A stretch of 64,000 bases of DNA from NCBI RefSeq assembly GCF_900105245.1, contig NZ_FNSZ01000001.1, positions 248,001-312,000 of the forward strand, written 5' to 3'. This DNA is from Streptomyces sp. 1222.5 (GTDB taxonomy: Bacteria > Actinomycetota > Actinomycetes > Streptomycetales > Streptomycetaceae). Made by a program: the position numbers and the translations under genes. Shown piece by piece: positions 17,022 through 25,790 of the stretch; position 1 is the first letter of the stretch; every line of letters starts with the position of its first letter. A model generated the notes under the pieces. That model did no database searches, was not told where the DNA came from, and saw only the letters and a list, made by a program, of their open reading frames with translations.

Positions 17022-18020
17022 TCACCACCTGGCGCGCAGCACGCCGTCGCTATCCGGCAAGGCAGCATGGAACAGCGGGTGGCGCTCGTCGAGAATCAGG
17101 GGCAAAGAGCAGGCTGCTTTCGCGCCCGCGACCAGGGAGGCGAGCTGTTGGTGATCGGTTTCGTCGATGGTGACGTGGCGGATTGTTCCGTTTGGTGCCT
17201 CCCAGACGAAGTCCATGGAGGCGTCTGCGGGCAGCGCAGCAAGGACCTCGTCAACATCGGGGTTGAGGTCCGGCCAGATCGCCAGGAGCGCGCGAGGACC
17301 GAGCCCAGAGCGTACCGGGTCGAGATTGCTCGCGGTGAGGCGGTGCCAACGGGTCGCGTTACGGACGTAGACCTCTTCCAGGAGCAGCGTCTGTTGCGAC
17401 GCGAGTTCGACGCGGACTCGATCCCAGAAGTCCTCGTCGGCAGCCTCGGTCACTTCAGGTTCCTCAAGATCAGCCGCGTAGGGGGAGGCGCTGATTGGTT
17501 GTGCAAACAGGCCGAGTTCACGTGTCTGGGCGACCGCTGCGTCGCAGGGTCGGTCGCTGCTGACGTACACGTACTGGTCCCACCCGACGTGGATGGTGAA
17601 CGTGTCCTCGCGCTCCAACCGGCACCAAGCACCCTCGTCGCGAAGCATGGTCCGCACCAGCTCCAACGCTACAGACAGTGAAACTTCGGCACCGTCGTAG
17701 TAGCCAGTCAGGTCCGGCGGGAACAGGTCGGCGAGGCCATGGCCGTCAAGCGGTTCTTCCAGGCCGAAGTTGACGAAGCCGGTGACCTCGGGTTCACGGA
17801 TCTCCAGTGTGTCGATGCCCGCTTCCCGTGCGAAGGCGGCGATCGCTTCCAAGTAGGCCGCCTCGACCGGTCCGTGGTCGCTCACCGTGTCCTCAGCACC
17901 CGTGTAGTGCCCCCGCTCGTCACGGTCGGCGGGGTTGTACTTGGTTATCTGATGAGCGAAGGACGGCGGCACGAAGCTCCCTGAGCTGATGAGGCGGGGC
18001 CTCAGCATAATTCGTGCCAT
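17022..18020 (-). CDS. conserved hypothetical protein
   Basis: 332 aa. Starts MARIMLRPRLISSGSFVPPS then FAHQITKYNPADRDERGHYT. Acidic, soluble, no signal or membrane segment. Segments such as YLEAIAAFAREAGIDTLEIR and TFTIHVGWDQYVYVSSDRPC look like an alpha/beta domain. The C-terminal half (ALLAIWPDLNPDVDEVLAAL, DFVWEAPNGTIRHVTIDETD) may be a second domain. I have seen similar proteins in Streptomyces, but no function is known. The next in-frame Met at 18008 is an alternative start. The repeat array lies immediately upstream. Confidence 0.7.
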   Translation of the reverse strand: MARIMLRPRLISSGSFVPPSFAHQITKYNPADRDERGHYTGAEDTVSDHGPVEAAYLEAIAAFAREAGIDTLEIREPEVTGFVNFGLEEPLDGHGLADLFPPDLTGYYDGAEVSLSVALELVRTMLRDEGAWCRLEREDTFTIHVGWDQYVYVSSDRPCDAAVAQTRELGLFAQPISASPYAADLEEPEVTEAADEDFWDRVRVELASQQTLLLEEVYVRNATRWHRLTASNLDPVRSGLGPRALLAIWPDLNPDVDEVLAALPADASMDFVWEAPNGTIRHVTIDETDHQQLASLVAGAKAACSLPLILDERHPLFHAALPDSDGVLRARW

Positions 18021-18034
18021 CAGACGTAGATCCC

Positions 18035-18262
18035 GCCTACACATCAACGGAACGCGGCCACTCACCCACAAAAGCGTGGGACTCCCTACACATAGCTGGG
18101 GCAGGACTCCGGGCCTCTGGAATGCCGCCGACTGACGGCACGACCGTAGGAGCCCTCAGCCACCGGCACAAGGCCGACGGACTCGGAACCTGCCTACAGA
18201 AAACTGGGACGCGGGCGCAGTCGCCTACAGAAGAGCGGGGACTGCCTACACATCGTTGGGAC
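18035..18262. repeat. array of six ~19-bp repeats
   Basis: Copies start at 18035, 18064, 18084, 18192, 18223 and 18244. Examples are gcctacacatcaacggaac, ccctacacatagctgggg, gcctacagaaaactgggac and gcctacacatcgttgggac. The consensus is gCCTACA(C/G)A(T/A)-N5-GGGAC, with two variants (TACACAT and TACAGAA). All lie in the same orientation, in a stretch that codes for nothing convincing. Multiple short terminal repeats of this kind occur at ends of IS21-family elements (from memory), but no transposase is nearby. They may also be protein-binding iterons. Confidence 0.6.
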
Positions 18263-18385
18263 CTGACAACGGCCGCACGACCCTATCTCCTTCCTCGGCT
18301 CCCCGAACCATCGGCGGCGAACGCGTCTCGTCTACGGAGGTGCGCCGCCTGAGACACCTTGGGTCTGAGACACCCGTACAGGTCG

Positions 18386-18772
18386 CTAGAGTCGTCCTCG
18401 CGCCGGGCTGATGCGACTGTGGACGCGGAACCGGGCGGGCGGGTCACCGGGAGCGGGGCGAAGGTCGACGGCGACCGGTCCGGCGAAGGTGTACCCCTGT
18501 TCGGCGGCGTGACGGCACACCTGATGGACGAGGACGGGTGCCACGGGCGTGGGGTTGTCGGAGAGCTGCCGGTGGATATCCGGGGGCAGTTCGATGACGT
18601 AGGCGTTCGGCGCCACGATGTGCTGCCGGCCGATAATCAAGGCGTTGTCGTCACATTGCCGCAGGAGTATTGCCACGACCTCGCCCGGCCTCGTCCTGGT
18701 CGGCAGCAGGTAGCCCTGCACAGTCGTTGCCCAGCGCTCCATGACGCGTTCACTCGCGCGCAAGAACCTCAT
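18386..18772 (-). CDS. stand-alone DUF3662 domain protein
   Basis: 128 aa. MRFLRASERVMERWATTVQG, PGEVVAILLRQCDDNALIIG, HIVAPNAYVIELPPDIHRQL and YTFAGPVAVDLRPAP match the DUF3662 domain, which is normally the N-terminus of FHA-domain protein FhaA. No FHA domain follows. The ATG follows CAGGAG and overlaps the upstream stop, so it is translated with the 108-aa gene. Length equals the domain alone. It is the last gene of the cold-shock cluster. Probable role is as a protein-interaction module; partner unknown. Confidence 0.8.
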   Translation of the reverse strand: MRFLRASERVMERWATTVQGYLLPTRTRPGEVVAILLRQCDDNALIIGRQHIVAPNAYVIELPPDIHRQLSDNPTPVAPVLVHQVCRHAAEQGYTFAGPVAVDLRPAPGDPPARFRVHSRISPARGRL

Positions 18773-19095
18773 CGAGGGCTCCTGAAACAGGCGGGCACAG
18801 GGCCGCCGAGCAGTGCGGAAGCTCGCTGGAGCGGATCGACGATCCTCGCGGTCGCGGCCTTGGGAAGGGTGCGGCAGGTGAAGCCGAGCTGGGACATGGC
18901 CCGCAGGACCTCGCCCGCACTGAAGTCGCGGGGATCTTGACGAGTGACGGCCTGGCCGACCTGCTTGGCGGGGTAGGTGCGGCGGCCGATGATCACGGAG
19001 TCGCCGGCGACAGGCTCGGGCTTGACGCCCTTCATCGTTTCCAGCACGCCGTTCTTCGTCAGGTCGAACGGAAAGCGAGCGATGACACAGCGCAT
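18769..19095 (-). CDS. conserved 108-aa protein of cold-shock cluster
   Basis: 108 aa. MRCVIARFPFDLTKNGVLET, MKGVKPEPVAGDSVIIGRRT and YPAKQVGQAVTRQDPRDFSA, then GEVLRAMSQLGFTCRTLP. Small soluble alpha/beta protein with two Cys; no known domain. I recall near-identical N-termini next to csp/DEAD-helicase genes in other Streptomyces, which supports a shared role. It ends with an ATGA overlap to the DUF3662 gene and starts 48 bp after the CBS gene. The C-terminal 20 residues are less conserved-looking. Confidence 0.75.
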   Translation of the reverse strand: MRCVIARFPFDLTKNGVLETMKGVKPEPVAGDSVIIGRRTYPAKQVGQAVTRQDPRDFSAGEVLRAMSQLGFTCRTLPKAATARIVDPLQRASALLGGPVPACFRSPR

Positions 19096-19143
19096 GATGC
19101 CTCAAAAGGAAGAGGGGCCGTAGCCGGCCGCGGGTGGGGCGGT

Positions 19144-19545
19144 TCAGCGGGAGAGGGCGAGGACGCCCAAGGCGTTGCCGTGGTCGTCGACCATGGGCAG
19201 GGCAGCGAGCCGCCGGTGGCGCATGGTGTGCTCAGCGTCGGCGATCGTGGTCAGTGGCGTGGCGAAGGGCACCCTGTTGCCGACGATGTCGCGCAGGCGG
19301 ACCTGGTCGGTGTAGGCGCGGCTGTCCCGGACGGCGGTGAGCCGGGCCTGGGTGACGATGCCGGTGCACTGGGCGTCTTCGTCGCAGACGAGGAGGTGAG
19401 TTGTGCGGGCGGCGGCCATGACGGACAGCGCCACCTCGACCGTCATCGCGTCCCAGACCTGAGGCCCGGCCGCGTCCATGGGATCGGCCGCCGTCTGCAC
19501 GGCGTTGCTGCTTGTGGAGCGGGGCTGCATCTGGACCAGCGTCAC
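19144..19545 (-). CDS. CBS-domain protein
   Basis: 133 aa. The GTG start follows GCAGGAGGCATATC. A short N-terminal tail is followed by two CBS motifs: WDAMTVEVALSVMAAARTTH with LLVCDEDAQCTGIVTQARLT, and VPFATPLTTIADAEHTMRHR with RLAALPMVDDHGNALGVLAL. CBS pairs bind adenosyl ligands and sense energy state. It sits between the DEAD-box helicase (46 bp upstream) and the 108-aa gene. The position suggests that it modulates the helicase or reports nucleotide levels under cold stress (inference). Confidence 0.85.
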   Translation of the reverse strand: MTLVQMQPRSTSSNAVQTAADPMDAAGPQVWDAMTVEVALSVMAAARTTHLLVCDEDAQCTGIVTQARLTAVRDSRAYTDQVRLRDIVGNRVPFATPLTTIADAEHTMRHRRLAALPMVDDHGNALGVLALSR

Positions 19546-19591
19546 GATATGCCTCCTGCACAGGTGGATGAGTTTCCGGATCACGTGGTTC

Positions 19592-21112
19592 TCAGGCCGC
19601 CGCCGCGGCGAAGGTGGGCCGGCGCATGCCGGCGCGCCGGGCGGCCGAGGCGGGACCGCGGCGGCCGCGGGAGGAGGATGTGCTGCGCTTGGGGCGCTCG
19701 GACACCGGGGCCGTGATGGTGACCGGGATGCCGGAGGGGGCCTGGGCGCCGGTGATCCGGCTCAGATCTGCCTCACCCGAGCGGACCTGGGTGGTCTCGG
19801 GCACGATGCCGGCGTCCTGCATGAGGCGGTTCATGCCCCGGCGCTGCTGGGGGGTGACCAGGGTGACGACGGTGCCGGACTCTCCGGCCCGCGCGGTCCG
19901 GCCGCCGCGGTGGAGGTAGTCCTTGTGATCGGTCGGCGGGTCCACGTTGACGACGAGGTCGAGGTTGTCGACGTGGATGCCGCGCGCCGCGACGTTCGTG
20001 GCGACCAGGACGGTGACGTGCCCGGTCTTGAAGCGGGCGAGGGTGCGGGTGCGCTGCGGCTGCGACTTCCCGCCGTGCAGGGCGGCGGCTCGGACACCGG
20101 AGTTGAGGAGTTCCTCGGTGAGGCGGTCCACGGCGTGCTTGGTGTCCAGGAACAGGATCACCCGGCCCTCGCGCGCCGCGATCTCCGTCGTCAGCCGCTG
20201 CTTGTCGGGGCCCTGCACGTGCAGGACGTGGTGCTCCATCGTGGTGACCGCGCCCTGGGAGGGGTCCACGGAGTGGACGACGGGGTCGGTGAGGTAGCGG
20301 CGGACCAGGAGGTCGACGTTGCGGTCCAGAGTCGCGGAGAACAGCATCCGCTGGCCCTCTGGCCGGACCTGGTTCAGGAGCGCGGTGACCTGTGGCATGA
20401 AGCCCATGTCGGCCATCTGGTCGGCCTCGTCCAGGACGGTGACCGCGACCTGGTCCAGCCGGCAGTCGCCCCGCTCGATGAGGTCCTTCAGGCGACCCGG
20501 GGTGGCGACGACGACTTCGGCGCCGCTGCGCAGCGCGTTCGCCTGCCGGCCGATCGGCATGCCGCCGACGACGGTGACCAGGCGCAGCCTCACGGCTCGG
20601 GCGTACGGGGTGAGGGCGTCGGTGACCTGCTGCGCGAGCTCCCGGGTGGGGACAAGGACGAGCGCAAGCGGCTGACGGGGCTCGGCACGCAGGCCGACGG
20701 TGCGGGCCAGCAGGGCCAGACCGAAGGCGAGGGTCTTGCCGGAACCGGTCCGGCCACGGCCCAGGACGTCACGGCCCGCCAACGAGTTCGGCAGCGTCGC
20801 CCCCTGGATCGGGAACGGCACGGACACGCCCTGCGCGGTGAGCGCCGCCAGCAGGGTCTTCGGCATGTCGAGATCGGCGAACGCCTCGACGGCGGGCAGC
20901 GCCGGAGTGATCGTCTTCGGCAGGGCGAACTCCCCCCGCGCCGCGGCGGACCGCCGGCCCTGACCTCCCGAGCGGAGGGGAGTGCCCGAACGGCTCGGGG
21001 CGGACGACGTACCGAAGCGGCTGCCCCGAGTCGAACCGGCGGCGGAGCCGAAAGCGGGAGTGCCGGTCCGGCGGGTGCGGGAAGAGCGGCTGTTCGTACG
21101 TGTGGGGTTCAT
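19592..21112 (-). CDS. DEAD-box RNA helicase, RhlE/DeaD-like
   Basis: 506 aa. A low-complexity Arg/Ser/Thr/Gly-rich N-terminus (~70 aa) precedes a complete core: Q motif (VPFPIQGATLP), motif I GRGRTGSGKT, Ia PTRELAQQ, Ib TPGRLKDL, II DEAD (TVLDEADQMADMGF), III SAT, IV ILFLDTKHAVDRL, V TNVAARGIHVDNLDLVVN, VI HRGGRTARAGESG. The C-terminus is basic and disordered (RGRRGPASAARRAG), suited to RNA binding. ATG after AAGGAAGG. It lies between csp and the CBS gene, all co-directional, as in cold-induced clusters. Likely unwinds cold-stabilised mRNA or ribosome assembly intermediates. Confidence 0.92.
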   Translation of the reverse strand: MNPTRTNSRSSRTRRTGTPAFGSAAGSTRGSRFGTSSAPSRSGTPLRSGGQGRRSAAARGEFALPKTITPALPAVEAFADLDMPKTLLAALTAQGVSVPFPIQGATLPNSLAGRDVLGRGRTGSGKTLAFGLALLARTVGLRAEPRQPLALVLVPTRELAQQVTDALTPYARAVRLRLVTVVGGMPIGRQANALRSGAEVVVATPGRLKDLIERGDCRLDQVAVTVLDEADQMADMGFMPQVTALLNQVRPEGQRMLFSATLDRNVDLLVRRYLTDPVVHSVDPSQGAVTTMEHHVLHVQGPDKQRLTTEIAAREGRVILFLDTKHAVDRLTEELLNSGVRAAALHGGKSQPQRTRTLARFKTGHVTVLVATNVAARGIHVDNLDLVVNVDPPTDHKDYLHRGGRTARAGESGTVVTLVTPQQRRGMNRLMQDAGIVPETTQVRSGEADLSRITGAQAPSGIPVTITAPVSERPKRSTSSSRGRRGPASAARRAGMRRPTFAAAAA

Positions 21113-21356
21113 GCAGAACCTTCCTTGATACGGCACGCATCAAGGAATTCCCGCAGCGCAAGCAGCATGGGGAATCACAGGCACGGACCGAATGAAACGC
21201 GAAATCGGACGTGGCGCACGGGAATCCGTGTCGACGCAGGCATAAAGGATGCGCGCGGAAGTGAATCCGGGACATCGACGGGTACGGCTCCGAAGAGGAG
21301 ACCGTGTCCCTCGACAGGGTGTTCCGGCAGGAGAACTCACTGCGGAAGCACATGCA

Positions 21357-21391
21357 GCTGGCGCCCGCACCCCGAGGGATGCGGGCCCCAG
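21357..21391. terminator. hairpin after csp
   Basis: ctggcgcccgca pairs with tgcgggccccag around loop ccccgaggga. It sits just downstream of the csp stop on the minus strand and could end or attenuate transcription into the helicase gene. No T-tract follows, as is common in Streptomyces. Confidence 0.6.
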
Positions 21392-21413
21392 CTGCAAGAG
21401 ATACGCGTCAGCG

Positions 21414-21617
21414 TCAGACGGTAACGATGTTCTCGGCCGTCGGGCCCTTCTGCCCCTGCGCGATGTCGAAGGTGACCTTCTGGCCCTCCCGGAGCTCGCG
21501 GAAGCCCTGGGCGGCGATGTTTGAGAAGTGGGCGAACACGTCAGCGCCGCCACCGTCCTGCTCGATGAAGCCGAAACCCTTTTCCGCGTTGAACCACTTC
21601 ACGGTGCCAGCAGTCAT
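21414..21617 (-). CDS. cold-shock protein CspA family
   Basis: 67 aa, the usual length. [20 protein letters not shown] holds RNP1 (KGFGFIEQ), DVFAHFSNI is RNP2, then [20 protein letters not shown] and PTAENIVTV. Binds single-stranded RNA/DNA and melts secondary structure. ATG follows AAGGAGATATGGC, a strong site. A long leader (at least 130 nt of non-coding sequence) lies upstream, as expected for cold-regulated csp mRNAs. First gene of the csp-helicase-CBS-108aa-DUF3662 series. Confidence 0.95.
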   Translation of the reverse strand: MTAGTVKWFNAEKGFGFIEQDGGGADVFAHFSNIAAQGFRELREGQKVTFDIAQGQKGPTAENIVTV

Positions 21618-22229
21618 GCCATATCTCCTTAGGGCAGTACATCGGCATCCGTACCGTACGGACGCCGTGTCGCCGCGATGATGCCCTGCCCGGAAAATGA
21701 CCGGATATACAAAGCGCTTCGGGCGGCACATGGCCAGCAGGAGGCGCTTGAAGTTTTTGGGTACCAAAACTGCAACTAGGGTCGACAGTAGCACGCCGAC
21801 GGCGGGTTGTACGCGCTGAATAATTCCCCCATGCCAGCAGCGCTGAAAATACTCCCCACCTTGACCGATAAATTCTCACTCCGCCGTGGCAGATATTGGT
21901 TTGGCCCCCGCCCGGACGGAGGAGAAAACCACTTTGACATCGCAATCGATGGACAGACCCTGATCCAACCGACAGCCCCGCAGATGAGAGCAGAAGGAAG
22001 GACGAGTACCCAGGTCAGGGGCGTGGCCGGCCAGGCCGGAACAGCGGTCGGACGGCGCCCTCGGTAGTGACGGGGACTTCCAGCGGCGAGGCCCACTCGG
22101 TCAGTTCAGGCTCCTCGCGGCTCGTGGCTCCCCCACCGAACTCGCCAAGGCCGCATAGGGCTACAGCCCCAGCTGACCACCACGCCTGAGCGAGCGTCAG
22201 AACGCAGCCGCGGGGGGAGCCCAATGGCG
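21618..22229. other. csp leader/promoter region, otherwise empty
   Basis: It contains the csp 5' region, with the palindrome gtttttgggtaccaaaac at 21753-21770. A plus-strand frame ([20 protein letters not shown]...) beyond it has no family features. AT content is higher than elsewhere around 21700-21900, fitting a regulatory region. Confidence 0.5.
21753..21770. promoter_or_regulatory. near-palindrome upstream of csp
   Basis: gtttttgggtaccaaaac is a nearly perfect inverted repeat (GTTTTGGTACCAAAAC with two extra bases), about 136 bp upstream of the csp start. It could be an operator or a leader hairpin element. Confidence 0.35.
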
Positions 22230-22254
22230 AAGGGGCCCACCGTTGGGGCCCCTT
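22230..22254. terminator. hairpin after tRNA-fMet
   Basis: AAGGGGCCC and GGGCCCCTT pair around a seven-base loop, five bases beyond the CCA end of the tRNA on the minus strand, followed on that strand by little T-rich sequence. Confidence 0.7.
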
Positions 22255-22258
22255 CTTC

Positions 22259-22335
22259 TGGTAGCGGGGACAGGATTTGAACCTGCGGCCTCTGGGTTAT
22301 GAGCCCAGCGAGCTACCGAGCTGCTCCACCCCGCG
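22259..22335 (-). tRNA. initiator tRNA-fMet (CAU)
   Basis: The minus strand reads CGCGGGGTGGAGCAGCTCGG, then the anticodon arm GCTGGGCTCATAACCCAG with three G:C pairs, and ends CCCCGCTACCA. The C1-A72 mismatch and GGG/CCC anticodon stem are initiator hallmarks, and CCA is encoded. A terminator hairpin follows. It stands alone. Confidence 0.95.
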
Positions 22336-22726
22336 TCGGTGGTGCCACCCTACACGGACGACGTGAGGGCGAGCGGACGCCGCGTCAGCCGTCTACTGCT
22401 GGCCGTACACGAACGTGGTCCCGGACGGAGGCTTGCCGCGCGCCAGGCGCCTCTGCGGCACGCCTGCAGCTTCGGCAGGCCGGGTCAGATCCTGGTCGAC
22501 ACCGCCCGTGATCGGACTCGTCTTGCCGGGGCCCGGTGGGCAGCATTGAACGCTGCTGGCCCCGGGGCGGTCGTGGCAACCGGGCAGCCGGGCTCTCGCG
22601 CGGGATTATGGGGGCGCCGGAGTTCCCTGTCTCCCCCCGGGGGGCAGGTCCCGGCGGCGGAGTGTCCGAAGGGCGGTGGGCCGTGTGGTGGAAGGTGTGG
22701 GGCGCGACGGAGAGCAGGAGAGTCGG
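22336..22726. other. no gene recognised
   Basis: Region between tRNA-fMet and the phosphatase gene. Open frames have no recognisable content. The phosphatase ribosome binding site (gcaggag) is at its right end. Confidence 0.4.
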
Positions 22727-24478
22727 GTGTCGGCGGCGGACCCGGGCCTGTGGCAGCGGGTGGTGGAGCAACTGGGTACGGCTGTGACGGTGGTCGACCG
22801 AGCAGGGCGGATCGTCGTCGTCAACCCCGCCGCCGAGCGGCTGCTGGGACGCCCGGCAGCGGCGTTGTACGGTCAGGACCTGCATGACCTGTGCCACCGG
22901 GACCCGGGAGGCGCCCTGATTCCACGCGAGCGCTGCCCGCTGCTGCGGGCACTGGCCGAAGGGCGTGCGGCGTACGGGGACGACGACAGGTGGCTGCGGG
23001 TTGATGGACGGCTGATCCCGGTCTCCTGGTCGGCCACGCCTCTGAGGGACGGTGGCCTCCCCTCGGGCATGGTCGTACTGGTCGTCGAAGCCGGGAAGGA
23101 GCGGCGAGGCGGTCGAGAACACGAGGAACGTGCGGAGCACGTGGAACGGGGCGAACAAGCGGAGCGAGCCGCCCGTGCGAGTGCTCTGGAGGACCTCACC
23201 GAGCGGCTGACGCTCGTTGCGGAGATCACCGACGTCCTCGGGCAGACCCTGGAGGTGGACGAGGCCCTCGCCCGGTTGAGCCGGCTCCTGGTTCCCCGTC
23301 TCGCCGACTGGGCGGCGGTGGACCTGCGGGTCGGCTCCCGCCAGGTGTACCGGGTTGCGGTGACCGGCCCCGAGGGCCGAGACACCGGACAGGAGGACTG
23401 GCGTGGTCACCTTCCGCCGGCCGGGGAAGGGGCCCGCTCGCCCCTGGTGCAGGTGCTGAGCGGGGGCGACCCCGTCCTGCAGGACCGGACGTGCGTGGAC
23501 GTACCGCCGGACTCCCCCCTGGCCGCCGTCCACAGTGCCTTCCTCCGGGCGACCGGCGCAGCGTCCGTCATCACCGTCCCGCTGGGCGCCCGGGGGCACG
23601 TCACCGGCGCCCTCACCCTGGTGCGCAACGACCCGGCGCGCCCCTTCGACGACGGTGACGTGGACGTGGCGGGCGACATCGGCCGACGGGTCGGCCCAGT
23701 CATCGACAACGCCCGCCGGTTCGGCCGCCAGCGTGCCGTCGCCGAGGCCATGCAACGCAATCTTCTTCCCCCGCTGCCCCGGCACGGGCGGGTGCAGCTG
23801 GCCGCCAGGTACCAGCCCGCTCCGGCCGGCTCGCAGGTCGGTGGTGACTGGTACGACGCGTTCCCCCTGAGGGACGGCACGCTCGCCCTGGTCATCGGCG
23901 ACGTCCTGGGCCACGATCTGACCGCGGCCGCCGGCATGGCGCAGTTGCAGGGCATCCTTCGTGCCCTCGCCTGGGACCGCACCGGTCCGACGGGTGCCGT
24001 CCTGGACCGGCTCGACAACGCCATGCAGGCCATCACCAGCGTGCCGATGGCCACCCTTATCCTCGCCCGGCTGGAGGGCCCCGACGCCCCCGGCACCGGC
24101 CCGTGGACGCTCCACTGGACCAGCGCCGGGCACCCGCCGCCCCTGCTGCTGACCCCCGACGGGAACGCGCAGTACCTCGAAGCCGGGCAAGGACTGCTCC
24201 TCGGGACGCATCTGGGCGTCGCCGCTCACCGGCCGAGTGCCGCCCGCGGCCTGCCGCCGGGATCCACGCTCCTCCTCTACACCGACGGGCTGGTCGAGGT
24301 ACCCGGGAGCGACCTGGACACCGAGCTCGCCCGACTGCGGAACCATGCCCTCGCCCTCGCCCACGAGCCGCTGGACACCCTGTGCGACCGGCTGGCCGCC
24401 CGGATGCCCCCGGGCAGCACCGACGACATCGCCCTCCTCGCCCTGCGTCTGCCGGGTCTCCGGACCGGAGGTGAATGA
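22727..24478 (+). CDS. PAS-GAF-PP2C (SpoIIE/RsbU-type) phosphatase
   Basis: 583 aa from GTG after GCAGGAGAGTCGG. PAS at ~5-115 (LGTAVTVVDRAGRIVVVNPA, AERLLGRP). A charged coiled-coil of ~40 aa (EHEERAEHVERGEQAERAAR). GAF at ~165-330 (LARLSRLLVPRLADWAAVDL, VITVPLGARGHVTGALTLV). PP2C core at ~350-575 with VGGDWYDAF, LVIGDVLGHD, WTSAGHPPPLLL, LLLYTDGLVEV and DDIALLAL. The Asp residues that bind metal are present. Such proteins dephosphorylate anti-sigma antagonists in response to ligands sensed by PAS/GAF. It has no kinase domain, unlike the protein at 45817. An upstream in-frame start at 22676 is possible. Confidence 0.9.
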   Translation: MSAADPGLWQRVVEQLGTAVTVVDRAGRIVVVNPAAERLLGRPAAALYGQDLHDLCHRDPGGALIPRERCPLLRALAEGRAAYGDDDRWLRVDGRLIPVSWSATPLRDGGLPSGMVVLVVEAGKERRGGREHEERAEHVERGEQAERAARASALEDLTERLTLVAEITDVLGQTLEVDEALARLSRLLVPRLADWAAVDLRVGSRQVYRVAVTGPEGRDTGQEDWRGHLPPAGEGARSPLVQVLSGGDPVLQDRTCVDVPPDSPLAAVHSAFLRATGAASVITVPLGARGHVTGALTLVRNDPARPFDDGDVDVAGDIGRRVGPVIDNARRFGRQRAVAEAMQRNLLPPLPRHGRVQLAARYQPAPAGSQVGGDWYDAFPLRDGTLALVIGDVLGHDLTAAAGMAQLQGILRALAWDRTGPTGAVLDRLDNAMQAITSVPMATLILARLEGPDAPGTGPWTLHWTSAGHPPPLLLTPDGNAQYLEAGQGLLLGTHLGVAAHRPSAARGLPPGSTLLLYTDGLVEVPGSDLDTELARLRNHALALAHEPLDTLCDRLAARMPPGSTDDIALLALRLPGLRTGGE

Positions 24479-24514
24479 GCGCTCGAATCCGCCATGCTGC
24501 GGGCGCCCGGGCGC

Positions 24515-25171
24515 TCAGCGATCGAGGACCAGGACGCGGCAGCGGGCCTGCCTGGGCGTCGCGCGGGCGCCCGGTACGGGTGACCGCCATCCCCAGGACC
24601 GCAGGGCCCTCAGGGTCTGTACGTCGCCGGGGGCCACCAGCGTGACGCCGAGCACCGCGCCATGGTCGGTCAGGAGCCGGCGCTGCAGGCGCCGGGCGAG
24701 ATTCCAGTCACGGCCCGGGTGCTGGGCGCGTACCGAGGGCCTGACGACGATCGCGGAGACGGCGAAGAGCCTCCCGGACACGACGATCCGGCGCAGAGCG
24801 GCTGGAAGGCACCGGTCGAGACCGGGCCACCGGGGGCCATCGTCACTCACGGGGAAGCCGTAGGCGTATCCCGTCATGGTGGTGCTCTCCGCGATCAGCA
24901 GGGCGAAGCCCGGTCGCCGCAGATCCGTCACGAGTCGACGAAGGAACATTCCGCGCCCCTCGTTCCACTGCCACAGGCCCCCTCCGCAACTGTCCGCGTA
25001 CAGGTCGCCGAGTTCCACCAGCCGGTCCGCGACCTGGCAGCGGGTCAGGGGGCGGAGGCACTCCCCTACCGGGGGCGATGCGGCCTTGCCCCTGGTGCGC
25101 GGTCGCTCACCCCGCTCGCGGTACGGCACTACCGCCGCAGGCCCGGACCGGTCCGGCACGTGCTCAGTCAT
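24515..25171 (-). CDS. GNAT-type acetyltransferase-like protein
   Basis: 218 aa. Recognisable GNAT fold elements: LVELGDLYADSCGGGLWQWN, GFALLIAESTTMTGYAYGFP, LFAVSAIVVRPSVRAQHPGR (the CoA-binding R/QxxGxG region appears as RAQHPGRDWNLA) and LLTDHGAVLGVTLVAPGDVQ then TLRALRSWGWR. Such enzymes transfer an acyl group from CoA to an amine; the substrate is unknown. It is convergent with the phosphatase gene, with stops 36 bp apart. ATG 25171 was preferred over an upstream Arg-rich extension. Confidence 0.65.
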   Translation of the reverse strand: MTEHVPDRSGPAAVVPYRERGERPRTRGKAASPPVGECLRPLTRCQVADRLVELGDLYADSCGGGLWQWNEGRGMFLRRLVTDLRRPGFALLIAESTTMTGYAYGFPVSDDGPRWPGLDRCLPAALRRIVVSGRLFAVSAIVVRPSVRAQHPGRDWNLARRLQRRLLTDHGAVLGVTLVAPGDVQTLRALRSWGWRSPVPGARATPRQARCRVLVLDR

Positions 25172-25790
25172 GGAACGAACCCAGCCCCGGGAACGGACGT
25201 AACCGCAGCCCGGCGTCGTCGAGCGCCGAGAACGGCAACGACCCGGAGCCGGTGCGCGTAAAGCCCTCGGTAGACCCACCGTACTCCGGTGGCACAGGCG
25301 CACGACGGCTGTAGGCAGGGAAAGCAGCGCGCTGACGGGCAACGGTGAGCGGCGTCCAGTGCGCGCCGGATCTCCTCAGGCAGACTCTCGCTGGGGGGGC
25401 GGTGCTGCAGGCGTGTCAGAGGCTCCCTCGCCCTGGAACGTAACCACCCGCGATCAGTTCCTCACCAGCAGCTGACGTGATCCTGACAGCACCCTGCAGC
25501 GGACGACCGCTTCCGCACGATTCCTGAGCAAGACGTGAGCTTCGAGGCCAGCCGATGCAGCGAATACATGCGCCCTCGTCACCGCCGTTGGGCTCCCGCC
25601 TTCCCCAGCCGCGACTTCACGAGGGCACCTGGCGCTCCGTCCTTCTTCGGACGCCGACTCGTCTGGGCCGTCCGCGCGCTGCGCAGGGTCCAGTCGGGCA
25701 CCACAGCGAGCTGGCAAGGAAGTTGGAAAGCGCTTCGTCAGGTACGTCCGGCTGGGTGTCGGGCGGTGACGGGCGGGGTTCGGGCTTGGT
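25172..25790. other. no gene recognised
   Basis: Nothing convincing on either strand; frames are Arg/Pro-rich. It borders a CHAT relic on the right. Confidence 0.4.

Noticed and set aside
19478..21424. A 648-aa plus-strand protein
   Set aside because: Antisense of CBS and DEAD-box helicase genes, no domain.
22339..22887. Frame overlapping the phosphatase start
   Set aside because: Gly/Arg-rich shadow of the phosphatase gene and its leader.
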